From NCBI GenBank assembly GCA_903851465.1, contig CAINOI010000033.1:62001-126000 (forward strand): DNA of 64,000 bases, given 5' to 3'. Shown piece after piece: positions 17,816-27,844 of this stretch. The notes beneath the pieces were generated by a model that was not told the origin of the DNA, searched no databases, and worked only from the letters and a program-made list of their open reading frames with translations. A program made the translations under genes and the position numbers. This DNA is from an uncultured Bacteroidota bacterium (lineage in GTDB: Bacteria; Bacteroidota; Bacteroidia; Chitinophagales; Chitinophagaceae). Every line of letters begins with the position of its first letter. Positions within the stretch are counted from its first letter, which is position 1.

Positions 17816-20629
17816 ATGAACAAATACAAAATGATGCAATTTATTTTTATAAATTGCTTATTATTAACTAGTTATGTTGGATTTGCACAAAATTTAACCA
17901 TTCAGGGCACTTTAAAGGATAGTATTGCCAATAGGGCGCTTAATTCAGCGACCGTTTCATTGGTATACGCAAAGGACTCTTCCTTGGTTAGTTTTTCAAG
18001 AACGAATGAGGCTGGGGTCTTTAATTTTAAAAATGTCACACCTGGATCTTACTTGATTTCTGTTTCTTATGTGGGCTATGTTCCAAAATGGGTGCCTGTT
18101 CTAAATGGAACAGAAAAAACAGCGGACATGGGCGTGATTTTTATGAACGATGTAAATAGCATGTCTACAGTAACGGTGACTGCGCGCAGACCGCCGGTTG
18201 TTATTAATGGAGATTCAGTTGAATTTAATTCTGAGAATTTTAAGACAGCACCGAATGCAGTGGTAGAAGATTTATTAAAAAAGATGCCAGGGATGGAAGT
18301 GGATAAAGCGGGGGGCATTACAGTCAACGGGAAAACTGTGACTAAGGTTTTTGTGAATGGAAAAGAATTTTTCTCTGGGGATCCTAAAATGGCTACTAAA
18401 AATTTACCTGCAGATGCGGTAGATAAAATTCAGGTATACGATCGTAAATCTGACCAAGCCATGTTCACTGGCATTGATGATGGTTCAGAAGAAACAGCGA
18501 TTAATTTAAAATTAAAAAAAGACCGTAATAAATCCACATTTGGTAAATTGAATGGAGGCGCTGGAACGCCGAATGTTTTTGATGCACAAGGCAATATCAA
18601 TGTAATTAATAATGACGAACAGTTTTCTGCCATTGGTGGTGCGAATAATACCAACAGACAAAATTTTTCTAGTCGTAACATTGTTAATTTTTCGGGAGGT
18701 GGTGGTGGAAGACCAGGTGCTGGTGCGGGTGTAACGATTAATATTGGAGGTGGTGGTTCAGGAGAGACAGATGCCAATGCACAAGGAATTGCTGAAACTT
18801 ATTCTATTGGAGGCAACTACTCAAATTTATTCAATAGTAAAAAAATTGAGTTCAATGCCAATACAGCGATTAGTGATATAGAGCGCAATACTAATAGTTT
18901 ATCTTTTACACAAAACCTTACACCAGGCAATCAGTTCAACAGAAGTTCTATTTCAAATTCAATCAATAGGAACCAACAACAAAGTTTTGGGGGTACCATT
19001 GACCAAAAGGTGTCAGAAACTTTTTCATATAAATTCACACCTAGCATAAGCTGGCAACAAACAAATTCCTCTAGTGAAGATTCCACTTTAACAAGATCGG
19101 GCTTAGATGCGAATGGCGCCATCACCAACAGAAATACAACCGCTTCAACAAGCATTTCCGACGCGGTTAATCTTTCAAATACTTTATTATTAAGAAAAAA
19201 ATTCGCCAAAAAAGGCAGAACGATTTCTTCTACCATTACACAAAGTTACAATCAATCTAATTCAACAGGTAGTCAATACACGAGCCAATTTTTTTATAAT
19301 AAAGGGGTATTGACATCTGATTCAATTTTAGACCAACAAAATATCCGTAAAGGAAACACAGCAAGTTATTCTGCTAATGTTATATACACAGAACCAGTAA
19401 GTAAAAAATCATTGTTAGAATTCAATTCGTATTTGAGTAAAACCATTGGCGAATCAAGTAAAAAAGTATATGATCAAAATAATGTGACGGATAATTACGA
19501 TCTTTTGAACAATCGTTTAACCAATGAATTCAATAGTGAATATACTTATAGTGGTGGAGGGATGAGCTTTAGATCTAATCAAAAGAAATTTAATTTTTCA
19601 ACTGGAGTTTCATTACAAAATGCGGTATTAGATGGAGAGAATATTAGTGCAAAAAAGAACTTTAGTCAAAGTTTTCAAGACATCTTGCCAAATGCTACTT
19701 TTAGATACAACTTCTCTCAAACGAAAAATTTAAATATAGATTATCGTACATCCACCAATCAGCCTTCGATTACCCAATTACAACCTGTATTAGATCAAAG
19801 CAATATTAATAGACAATCAATAGGTAATCCAGATTTAAAAAGGAGCTATGTTCATAATGTGAATATTCGCTTTTTCAGTTCTAAAATTTTAGCAGGTAAA
19901 AATTTCTTTTCTACATTGAATGCATCTACTACCAATAATTCGATCGTCAATTATGATAGCGTATTACCAAATCGTACGATTCTTTCCAAGCCTGTCAACG
20001 TGAATGGTGCATATAGAATTAACGGAACAATGAATTATGGTTTTGGGATTAAAAAATTGAATTCAAGACTAAGTTTTGGCTTAAGTGCTGGTTTGAATAA
20101 TGGTATCTCTTATAACAATGGCTTGTTAAATACCATTGTTACTAAGTCTACTGGTCCTAATGTCAGTTATAGTTATATACTAGACGATGTGATTGATATC
20201 AATTTGACCGCACGTTATTCCTATAGTAAGACGACGAATGAAATCAATCCAACATTGAATACCAACTATTTGACAAAAGTTTTTGGGGCAGAAATGACCA
20301 ATTACCTGCCATTGAATATTGTATTGAATCAATCCTTTAACTATGCTATTAACTCTGGACGTGCTCCGGGTTTTAATACAGCAGTACCCATTTGGAATGC
20401 AAGCTTTTCTAAATTTTTCATGAAAAATAAGAGAGCCGAAATTAAGATGAGCGCCTTTGACTTATTGAATAAAAACATCGGTATTAGCAGAAACGTGTCT
20501 CAGAATCAGATTGTAGACAGATCTTATAATGTAATTAGTCAATATTTTTTATTGAGCTTTACCTATAGTTTACAAAAATCTGGTTTAGGTGGTGGGGCAA
20601 AAGCAGGTGGCATGATGATAAGAATGTAA
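17816..20629 (+). CDS. TonB-receptor-like outer membrane beta-barrel protein with N-terminal carboxypeptidase-regulatory-like domain
   Basis: Signal peptide, INxTLKDSIANRALNSATVSLVYAKDSSLV, VEDLLKKMPGMEVDKAGGITVNGKTVTKVFVNGKEFF, long beta-barrel. Confidence 0.88.
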   Translation: MNKYKMMQFIFINCLLLTSYVGFAQNLTIQGTLKDSIANRALNSATVSLVYAKDSSLVSFSRTNEAGVFNFKNVTPGSYLISVSYVGYVPKWVPVLNGTEKTADMGVIFMNDVNSMSTVTVTARRPPVVINGDSVEFNSENFKTAPNAVVEDLLKKMPGMEVDKAGGITVNGKTVTKVFVNGKEFFSGDPKMATKNLPADAVDKIQVYDRKSDQAMFTGIDDGSEETAINLKLKKDRNKSTFGKLNGGAGTPNVFDAQGNINVINNDEQFSAIGGANNTNRQNFSSRNIVNFSGGGGGRPGAGAGVTINIGGGGSGETDANAQGIAETYSIGGNYSNLFNSKKIEFNANTAISDIERNTNSLSFTQNLTPGNQFNRSSISNSINRNQQQSFGGTIDQKVSETFSYKFTPSISWQQTNSSSEDSTLTRSGLDANGAITNRNTTASTSISDAVNLSNTLLLRKKFAKKGRTISSTITQSYNQSNSTGSQYTSQFFYNKGVLTSDSILDQQNIRKGNTASYSANVIYTEPVSKKSLLEFNSYLSKTIGESSKKVYDQNNVTDNYDLLNNRLTNEFNSEYTYSGGGMSFRSNQKKFNFSTGVSLQNAVLDGENISAKKNFSQSFQDILPNATFRYNFSQTKNLNIDYRTSTNQPSITQLQPVLDQSNINRQSIGNPDLKRSYVHNVNIRFFSSKILAGKNFFSTLNASTTNNSIVNYDSVLPNRTILSKPVNVNGAYRINGTMNYGFGIKKLNSRLSFGLSAGLNNGISYNNGLLNTIVTKSTGPNVSYSYILDDVIDINLTARYSYSKTTNEINPTLNTNYLTKVFGAEMTNYLPLNIVLNQSFNYAINSGRAPGFNTAVPIWNASFSKFFMKNKRAEIKMSAFDLLNKNIGISRNVSQNQIVDRSYNVISQYFLLSFTYSLQKSGLGGGAKAGGMMIRM

Positions 20630-20691
20630 AATCGCGTAGTTTTAAAAAAGATAAATAATAAGATTAATTAAAATAAAGTAAAATTTCATTT

Positions 20692-21546
20692 ATGAAAAAA
20701 ATACAAATAGTAGTAGGATTATTGATTGCATTCACTGGTATCTCAACAACAGTTACGGCACAAATGAAGGAAGGTAAAATTAGTTATGAGCGTAAAATCA
20801 ACATGCATCGTAACTTACCGGATCCTCAAATGAAGTCGATGATTCCTGAATTCAGAACAGATAAATTTGAATTAATTTTTAATGAGTCAGTAAGTTTATT
20901 TAGATCAGTGGTGGATGATGAAGCACCCGATCCATTTGCCAATGCAGGTGGTGGAGGCGGTGGCGGTATGCGCATGAACTTTAGAATGCCAACTGCAAAT
21001 ACATATACTGATCTTGCAAAACAAATGCAATATGAAGAGCGTGCATTTTTTGAAAAAGAATTTTTAATTGTAGATTCTTTAAAGCAATACAAGTGGAAAT
21101 TATCAGAGGAAACTAAAACGATTGCTAAACAATTATGTAAAAAAGCCACAACAATGATTTCAGCTCCTCAGATGCGCATGCGTGTTAGTATAGGAAGAGG
21201 TGGTGAAAATAATACTGATACAGCAGCAGGGAATACTCCAAGAGCACCAAAAGAAACAGAATTAGTAGTATGGTATGCCGAGAATATTCCTGTGTCTTTT
21301 GGCCCTGATAATTATAGTGGTTTGCCTGGTGTGATTATGGAGATTGATCAAGACAATGGCGCAACAGTAACAACTGCTGTTGAAGTCAGTGCGAAGTATC
21401 CAAAAAAAGAATTGGTTGCACCTACGAAGGGTGATAAAATGAACAGAGCCCAGTTCCAAGAAAATATGCAGAAACTTATGCAAGATATGCAAAGAGGTAG
21501 AGGTGGTATGGGCGGAATAAATATTCGCGTAGGAGGAGGTAATTAA
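20692..21546 (+). CDS. GLPGLI family protein
   Basis: VVWYAENIPVSFGPDNYSGLPGVIMEID is the GLPGLI motif; directly downstream of a TonB-like barrel. Confidence 0.93.
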   Translation: MKKIQIVVGLLIAFTGISTTVTAQMKEGKISYERKINMHRNLPDPQMKSMIPEFRTDKFELIFNESVSLFRSVVDDEAPDPFANAGGGGGGGMRMNFRMPTANTYTDLAKQMQYEERAFFEKEFLIVDSLKQYKWKLSEETKTIAKQLCKKATTMISAPQMRMRVSIGRGGENNTDTAAGNTPRAPKETELVVWYAENIPVSFGPDNYSGLPGVIMEIDQDNGATVTTAVEVSAKYPKKELVAPTKGDKMNRAQFQENMQKLMQDMQRGRGGMGGINIRVGGGN

Positions 21547-21576
21547 TCTTAATAAAACTCAATTGAGTTTGTATAT

Positions 21577-21609
21577 AAAAAAAGGGACGCAAATTGCGTC
21601 CCTTTTTTT
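21577..21609. terminator. bidirectional intrinsic terminator AAAAAAAGGGACGC-AAATT-GCGTCCCTTTTTTT
   Basis: Near-perfect GC stem with A/T flanks between convergent CDS. Confidence 0.9.
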
Positions 21610-23683
21610 ATGGAATCAAGTGCCACTTCCAGCCAAGTGCAATCGTTCTATTGTCTCCTAAATAATACGCATAGGCATTGTTACCACGGACACTAAAATT
21701 TTTGGTTGCCATGGTGGCATAAAAATGATTTGTCAAGTTCATGCATTGCAACCAAAATGCATGTTTTTTCATGTTATAGTTCACCCTTAGATTCAATACA
21801 TCAAATCCATTGTAGCGAGTAGCATTGATCTCGTCCATGAAATAGCCAGACTGGTGTTGCCATTCTATGGAGGAGCTTAAGGCATTATTCCATTGACTTA
21901 ATAAAGTGAGGTTGCTAAAAAAGCGAGGCGCGGCTACCATTTCTTTATTGCTAATATCGGTTCCTTTTAAAATCGTATTCACGTAAAGATGCTTGGCATT
22001 GCTGCCATTAAAATTGACCTGAAATAATTTGCTAAAATTGTATTTCACTTGGTATTCTATACCATAGTGTTTTGTTTGTCCTGTATTTTGATTCAGGTTG
22101 ACGCCGTCTGCTTGTCGGACAGACACAATTTCATTGCGACCATTCAATTGGTATAAGGCCCATTCTATATAACCATTAGGGATGCTTATCCAAGATCCAA
22201 TTTCATAATTCGAAAAACTTTGAGGTAATAAATAAGGTACACGAACGGCATTGTAGATCTCGGTGATTTGAGGAGGCACAAAGCCTTTGCTATAATTTAA
22301 ATAGCCACCCCAGTTTGGTTGATTGTAAGTCATGCCAATTTTTGGCGCCCAGTTGGAGAACAAGTTATTTGCAGAAGGCGTTCCTGTAGCTAACTTATTT
22401 TTAAATTGGTAATCAAATTGATCGTACCTCAGTGCAGCATTGACGCGTAAATTTTTTGCAATAGGTTGAATCCAATTAGCATACACTGCTTTATTATAAA
22501 TTGTAGTGGTATACTTGGTAATTAAACTATCAATAGCTGGTCTAGTAAATCTTGTAAATTTATTGAGTGAGGTGTCTTTAAAAATATCAATATAGTTAGC
22601 GACTAATCCTTGTCTAGTTGCATCTATGTAGCCACCTAATACAATTTTTGATTTTAATTTTTTTACTATAATTTGGTGTTGTAAATCAAATACGAAGGCA
22701 TCAAAATGATTTGAATTAATCTGTCCCTTAAACTTGGTTGGATTTGTAGTTGCTGCAATTAGATAAGCGGGGTTTTGATCCATTGTATTGCTGCGGTATA
22801 AAAGGTTGACAGTTGTTTTCTGTGCTTCATTCCAAGTATAGGCTAAATTTTGTCTTAGACGAATTAAGTCTAGTTTCCGATAAGTAAAGCTTTGTTGTGT
22901 GGAATAGTTTCTTGCCTGAAATTTTAAGCTGTCCACGGTCCCACTTGTTTGTCCATCATAATGGATGTATTGCACTTGTTGATACCCTGTCCAATTTTTT
23001 TTAAATGTAAAATCTCTTTTTATGCTCAATGCAGTTTTAGTATAATAACTGTATTCAAGTAGGCCATTTTTTTGTCCTATCTGACTTAGATATACTGCCC
23101 AGCCAGATTTTTTTCCAGCCTTGTCCCATGCCAAGTCGGATTTTAAAAGTCCATTGTTATTAATATGATTGCTAATGGACAATTGATTTTTGATAGGTCT
23201 TGGTGCATGTATAAAATTAACTACCCCGCCAATCGCTTCTGCACCATACAATGCCGAGGCAGGCCCCTTAATGACTTCGATTTGTTGAATGGCTGTGGTA
23301 TTGATTTCGATGAGGGCATTGTTGCTAAATAAACCACTTGTTCTAATTGGCAAGCCATCTTCTAAGTAGAGATAAAGTCCTTTTAGAGAAACTGGTTGCC
23401 TAATGGACATCATATGTTGTTCGTTGCCAATGCTAGGCATAAAGACCCCACTCACTTTATTCAATAAAAAATCTATCCTTGTTGCTTTGGCTTCTTGAAT
23501 TTGCTGCTTACCCAATACACTAATCGCTATTGGGGATTCAATTCTTTTCTCCTTTGATTTACTACCGGTGACAATCACTGTTTGTAAACTACTATCAGGT
23601 GCCTGGAATGTTTTAACTTGGCTTGAGGCTAGAATAGGGATAGATAGTAATAAAAAATGAAATAATTTACAATGAATTTGCAT
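21608..23683 (-). CDS. TonB-dependent receptor
   Basis: TVIVTGSKSKEKRIESPIAISVLGKQQI, plug motif IEVIKGPASALYGAEAIGGVVNFI, beta-barrel C-terminus. Confidence 0.93.
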   Translation of the reverse strand: MQIHCKLFHFLLLSIPILASSQVKTFQAPDSSLQTVIVTGSKSKEKRIESPIAISVLGKQQIQEAKATRIDFLLNKVSGVFMPSIGNEQHMMSIRQPVSLKGLYLYLEDGLPIRTSGLFSNNALIEINTTAIQQIEVIKGPASALYGAEAIGGVVNFIHAPRPIKNQLSISNHINNNGLLKSDLAWDKAGKKSGWAVYLSQIGQKNGLLEYSYYTKTALSIKRDFTFKKNWTGYQQVQYIHYDGQTSGTVDSLKFQARNYSTQQSFTYRKLDLIRLRQNLAYTWNEAQKTTVNLLYRSNTMDQNPAYLIAATTNPTKFKGQINSNHFDAFVFDLQHQIIVKKLKSKIVLGGYIDATRQGLVANYIDIFKDTSLNKFTRFTRPAIDSLITKYTTTIYNKAVYANWIQPIAKNLRVNAALRYDQFDYQFKNKLATGTPSANNLFSNWAPKIGMTYNQPNWGGYLNYSKGFVPPQITEIYNAVRVPYLLPQSFSNYEIGSWISIPNGYIEWALYQLNGRNEIVSVRQADGVNLNQNTGQTKHYGIEYQVKYNFSKLFQVNFNGSNAKHLYVNTILKGTDISNKEMVAAPRFFSNLTLLSQWNNALSSSIEWQHQSGYFMDEINATRYNGFDVLNLRVNYNMKKHAFWLQCMNLTNHFYATMATKNFSVRGNNAYAYYLGDNRTIALGWKWHLIP

Positions 23684-23758
23684 AGATGCAAATTTAGTAG
23701 TTAATTTATTCTAGATTCATTATAGCATAAAGTTTTATGCATTTTAATTTGACCCACT

Positions 23759-25042
23759 ATGAAATATATTACATTTTTAATTTCGTTTTCCTTTTTAGCA
23801 CTTAGATCGCAAGCTCAAGTGTTGTCTGTGCAAGATCAAGCCAATACCATCAATGAGGTTTTGACAGATAGAATAGACAATTTATTGCCAAAGTTAATGG
23901 ATGAAGCCAAAATAGATTGTTGGTTAATTGTTTCAAAAGAATACAACGAAGACCCCATCTTAAAAACATTTTTACCTGCAGAATGGCTTTCGGCAAGAAG
24001 AACCACCATGTTGGTTTTTTTTAGAGATAAAAATAAGCAAAGCATTCAAAGCTATGCTATTGCTAGATACCAGGTTGGTAAAAGTATCCAAGCAGCTTGG
24101 AATCCCGAGAAAGAACCAAATCAATGGGTAGCACTCACAAAATTAATTGATAGTTTAAACCCTAATCAAATTGGATTGAATACCTCCAAAGATTATGGAC
24201 ATGCAGATGGATTACATGTTACAGAATTCAACGAACTTAAAAATGCAATGACACCCAGTCAAGTTAAAAAAATTGTATCCGCAGAAAAATTAGGTGTTGC
24301 TTGGCTAGAGACAAGAAGCGAAAAAGAAATGGCTTTGTATCCAACCCTGCTTTCCATCACGCATCAAATTATCAAGGAAGGTTTTAGTAATCAAGTCATT
24401 CAGCCAAACAAAACAAGTACCAATGACTTGGTATGGTGGTTTAGGCAAAAAGTAGTTGATCTAGGTTTGTCCACTTGGTTTCATCCTTCCGTAGAGATTC
24501 AAAGAAGGGTAAGCAATGAACAAGACGCTGTCATTCGTCCTGGGGATCTGTTGCATGTAGATTTTGGCATTAGTTATTTAAGACTTAATTCAGATGTGCA
24601 AGAACATGCTTATGTCTTATTACCAAACGAAACGACAGTCCCTGCTGAATTGGTGTCAGCCTTTAATAAGACCAATAGACTACAAGATATTTTAACAACC
24701 ACCTTTAAAACCGGCAGAACAGGTAATGAAATTTTAGCGGCTTCAATTATGCAAGCAAAAGCAGAAGGCATACAACCAAGTATTTATACGCATCCAATTG
24801 GATTGCATGGCCATGCAGCAGGCACAACCATTGGCATGTGGGATATGCAGCAAGGAGTGCCAGGTTCTGGAGATTATGCGATGCGTCCCCATACTTGCTA
24901 TTCAATTGAATTAAATGCAATGCATAAACTTAGTGGATGGAATAAGTCTGTAAGAATTGCATTAGAACAAAATGGCTATTTTAATGGATCAAGTTTTGAC
25001 TATATAGATGGTCGTCAAAAAACAATGCATATAATTCGATAA
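23759..25042 (+). CDS. M24 family metallopeptidase (Xaa-Pro aminopeptidase-like), secreted
   Basis: GDLLHVDFGISYLRLNSDVQ, THPIGLHGHAAGTTIGMWD, YSIELNAM metal-ligand motifs. Confidence 0.9.
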   Translation: MKYITFLISFSFLALRSQAQVLSVQDQANTINEVLTDRIDNLLPKLMDEAKIDCWLIVSKEYNEDPILKTFLPAEWLSARRTTMLVFFRDKNKQSIQSYAIARYQVGKSIQAAWNPEKEPNQWVALTKLIDSLNPNQIGLNTSKDYGHADGLHVTEFNELKNAMTPSQVKKIVSAEKLGVAWLETRSEKEMALYPTLLSITHQIIKEGFSNQVIQPNKTSTNDLVWWFRQKVVDLGLSTWFHPSVEIQRRVSNEQDAVIRPGDLLHVDFGISYLRLNSDVQEHAYVLLPNETTVPAELVSAFNKTNRLQDILTTTFKTGRTGNEILAASIMQAKAEGIQPSIYTHPIGLHGHAAGTTIGMWDMQQGVPGSGDYAMRPHTCYSIELNAMHKLSGWNKSVRIALEQNGYFNGSSFDYIDGRQKTMHIIR

Positions 25043-25074
25043 AAAAAGGCACTACTTAGTAGCGCCTTTTTTTA
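25041..25074. terminator. intrinsic terminator between convergent genes
   Basis: AAAAAAAGGCaCTACTTAGTAGcGCCTTTTTTT. Confidence 0.85.
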
Positions 25075-25106
25075 TCTTCCTGTGATCATTCTATCGGCTT
25101 TTTATA

Positions 25107-26819
25107 TTATCCTAGGAAATACTTTACAATAAAATAAGTCACAGCAGCAAGTACAGAACTCACTGGAATGGTTAATATCCATGCCCATAGTAAATTGGTT
25201 GTTACACCCCATCTTACTGCGCTTAATCTTTTTGTAGCACCAACACCAATAATGGATCCTGTGATGGTATGTGTTGTTGAAACTGGAATACCCATTTGTC
25301 CTGTGAAGAACAAAGTGAACGCTCCAGCTGTTTCAGCTGCAACACCTTCAAGCGGCGTTACTTTGGTGATTTTAGAACCCATTGTTTTAACAATTTTCCA
25401 TCCACCGCTCATGGTGCCCATACCGATAGATAAATAACATGCTACCGGCACCCAGCCTGGAAGCGATGCAAAATCTTGTATTGAACCACTTGCAATTAAC
25501 GCGGCGCCTATAATACCCATTACTTTTTGAGCATCATTGCCTCCATGACCAATACTAAATGCAGCAGAACTAAATAACTGTAATTTTTTGAACATATTGC
25601 CTACCGTTAGCGCAGTAGGTGTTTTGATTTTCTCAACATATAAGTAAATCAAGATAAAAATGATTGCAGCACCAAAAATACCATTTACAATCATCGTATT
25701 GTCTGCTTTATCAATCTCTTCAGAAAAAACCTTTTCGATATTAAATTTAGTAAGTTTTGCTTTTACTTTATCGATATTTTTTGGCTGAATGGGATAAATC
25801 TGATTGATAAGTGACACAGTAGAATCTATCGAAATGGTCCCTGCTAAAAATAATTTAACGGGGGCCTTGTATTCTTCGGTAATCACTTTCGCTTTATTAA
25901 ATTCTAATTTTGCAGCATCATTTTCCGGCGCTCTTGCTTCTAATACTAAAAAATCATTCGCATTTCTTACTTCATCTTTTAATTTGCTCACTGCAATTTG
26001 ATCCAGCCAGCCACTGTCTTTAGCAGTTTTTGCAATATAGTTTGCACTGGTGTTATCAAAATTTTCAATGAATGGATGCACTAAATTAAAACTAGCAGTA
26101 GCTTTTGTTAACTTCTCTTCTGTCAGAGCTAATTTTTTTAACAAAACTGTATCTGCTTTATTTTCATCCAAATCAGACTTGATAGAAGCAACTTCAGTTT
26201 TATATTTATCAATACCATAAAACTTTTGTGCATTTTCGTTCATTTTGCTATTCTCAAAATAGTCAAACAAGAAAGCAGTTAATAAGGTAGTGACTACAAT
26301 GATGGCTATACGATACCATATATTGCGCATAATAGTCACTACGGTGATGAACATAGAAGTAATAATACCAATCAATGGCGCTAAGAAAATAAATAGAATG
26401 GTTTTAATAATCGTATCTGCGTCCACTATTTTTGCCCATGAAAAATGAATCCCTTTAATCGAAAGCGCATGCGCTATGGCTGCTCCTGCAAATCCACCAA
26501 TTAAAGTATGTGACGAAGAAGATGGAATACCATACCACCAGGTTAGTAAGTTCCAAAAAATGGCAGCTAACAAACCAGAAAATATTACAGGTAAGGTAAT
26601 AAACTCTTTATACACTGTTTTGCTAATAGAGTTCGCAACTGCATGGTCTTTAAAAATCCAGAATGCCACTGTATTGAATAAGGCAGCCCATAGTACTGCC
26701 TGAAAAGGCGTTAATACCTTGGTTGACACGACTGTAGCGATAGAGTTCGCGGCATCATGAAAACCATTGATATAGTCAAATATTAGCGCTAACGCTATAA
26801 TTACGATTAATAAAGTCAT
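25107..26819 (-). CDS. inorganic phosphate transporter, PiT family
   Basis: IFDYINGFHDAANSIATVVSTKVLTPFQAVLWAALFN and GGNDAQKVMGII ... GIPVSTTHTITGSIIGVG PiT signatures; about 200-aa central insertion. Confidence 0.95.
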   Translation of the reverse strand: MTLLIVIIALALIFDYINGFHDAANSIATVVSTKVLTPFQAVLWAALFNTVAFWIFKDHAVANSISKTVYKEFITLPVIFSGLLAAIFWNLLTWWYGIPSSSSHTLIGGFAGAAIAHALSIKGIHFSWAKIVDADTIIKTILFIFLAPLIGIITSMFITVVTIMRNIWYRIAIIVVTTLLTAFLFDYFENSKMNENAQKFYGIDKYKTEVASIKSDLDENKADTVLLKKLALTEEKLTKATASFNLVHPFIENFDNTSANYIAKTAKDSGWLDQIAVSKLKDEVRNANDFLVLEARAPENDAAKLEFNKAKVITEEYKAPVKLFLAGTISIDSTVSLINQIYPIQPKNIDKVKAKLTKFNIEKVFSEEIDKADNTMIVNGIFGAAIIFILIYLYVEKIKTPTALTVGNMFKKLQLFSSAAFSIGHGGNDAQKVMGIIGAALIASGSIQDFASLPGWVPVACYLSIGMGTMSGGWKIVKTMGSKITKVTPLEGVAAETAGAFTLFFTGQMGIPVSTTHTITGSIIGVGATKRLSAVRWGVTTNLLWAWILTIPVSSVLAAVTYFIVKYFLG

Positions 26820-26830
26820 TGTAAATTAAA

Positions 26831-27478
26831 TTAAGCGTACTTGATGATAATAGACTCAACTACATTTGCCACATCTTCAATTTTGTCGGTTGCAATTTCA
26901 AGTACTTGGTAGATCTCTCTTTTTTTAATGACTTCTTTGAAATCATTTTCTTGTTCAAATAATTTTTCAATACTCATATCAAAAATATCATCTGCTTGAT
27001 TTTCGATACTATTAATTTTGATCATAGCATCTGTCATCTCCTTGATATTTTTCATATTGCGTAATCCTAGAACTACTTTTTTAGTTTCTTGTGTGCCTTG
27101 TAAAATCAATTCTGCTAATTTATGAATACCAGTATCGTTCGGGTTTACCTTATAGAAATTGATTTTTTTAGCAGAAGCATAAATATAATCGGCAATGTCA
27201 TCTAGTGAAGTAGCCAAGTAGTGAATGTCTTCTCTATCAAAAGGGGTGATGAAATTTCTACCTAATTCAGTAAAAATACTATGGGTTAAATCATCATTTT
27301 TATGCTCTAAATTTTCAATTTGGGCTAAAATATTGGCTCTAACATCTACATCTGGCTCGTTCACCATTTCTTTAAGCTTGGTGCCCATTTCGTATACATG
27401 TTCAGCTACTTCTTCAAAAAGTTGAAAGAAAACCCTGTCTTTAGGTAAGAAAATCTTCATGATTGAGTTAAAATCCAT
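26831..27478 (-). CDS. DUF47 (PhoU-like) family protein
   Basis: FLPKDRVFFQLFEEVAEHV, DREDIHYLATSLDDIADYI, EIYQVLEIATDKIEDVANVVESI; 12 bp upstream of the Pit gene, same strand. Confidence 0.93.
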   Translation of the reverse strand: MDFNSIMKIFLPKDRVFFQLFEEVAEHVYEMGTKLKEMVNEPDVDVRANILAQIENLEHKNDDLTHSIFTELGRNFITPFDREDIHYLATSLDDIADYIYASAKKINFYKVNPNDTGIHKLAELILQGTQETKKVVLGLRNMKNIKEMTDAMIKINSIENQADDIFDMSIEKLFEQENDFKEVIKKREIYQVLEIATDKIEDVANVVESIIIKYA

Positions 27479-27651
27479 AAAATAAAGTTTGATAATGTGT
27501 GTGTCTGTAAATTTCCTTCAAATTCCGCTAATCAGGGACATGCCTATATTACGAAATTGTTAACAAAGGGGGCATTGATGCGTCACCTACATTGTATTTA
27601 CAACGGCATCCTAAGTCTTGAAAATCAATCGAATCATGTCCTAACATGAAA

Positions 27652-27677
27652 AGGGGAGCTGGTTACCCGGCTCCCCT
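27652..27677. other. strong GC hairpin in the largest intergenic gap (AGGGGAGCTGGTTACCCGGCTCCCCT)
   Basis: 8-bp perfect stem extendable to 11 bp with a wobble; on the minus strand it is followed by TTTT. Confidence 0.6.
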
Positions 27678-27844
27678 ATAAAATCCATAGCTTTCCCCCA
27701 AAAGCTACTTCGAAAATGAGGCTTTCAAAATGAATTTTAAAGTAATAAGTAAATAATTGGGTGAGGTAATAGGTTATTTCTTATTTTTATATGAGAAAAA
27801 TCTATATACAATAAGTAAATTTCCTATTAATAAATTGATTCATA

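Noticed and set aside
18080-18110. GTTCC ... GGAACA resembling the four-site palindrome inside the TonB-like barrel gene
   Set aside because: Arm spacing is about 22 nt rather than 13 and it is within a strong CDS.
18430-18777. Antisense ORF (115 aa, Pro-rich) and other antisense ORFs in the track (e.g. 15099, 28-100 aa class)
   Set aside because: Opposite-strand translations of well-supported CDSs; low-complexity mirrors of Gly-rich tracts, no signal peptides, motifs or RBS context.
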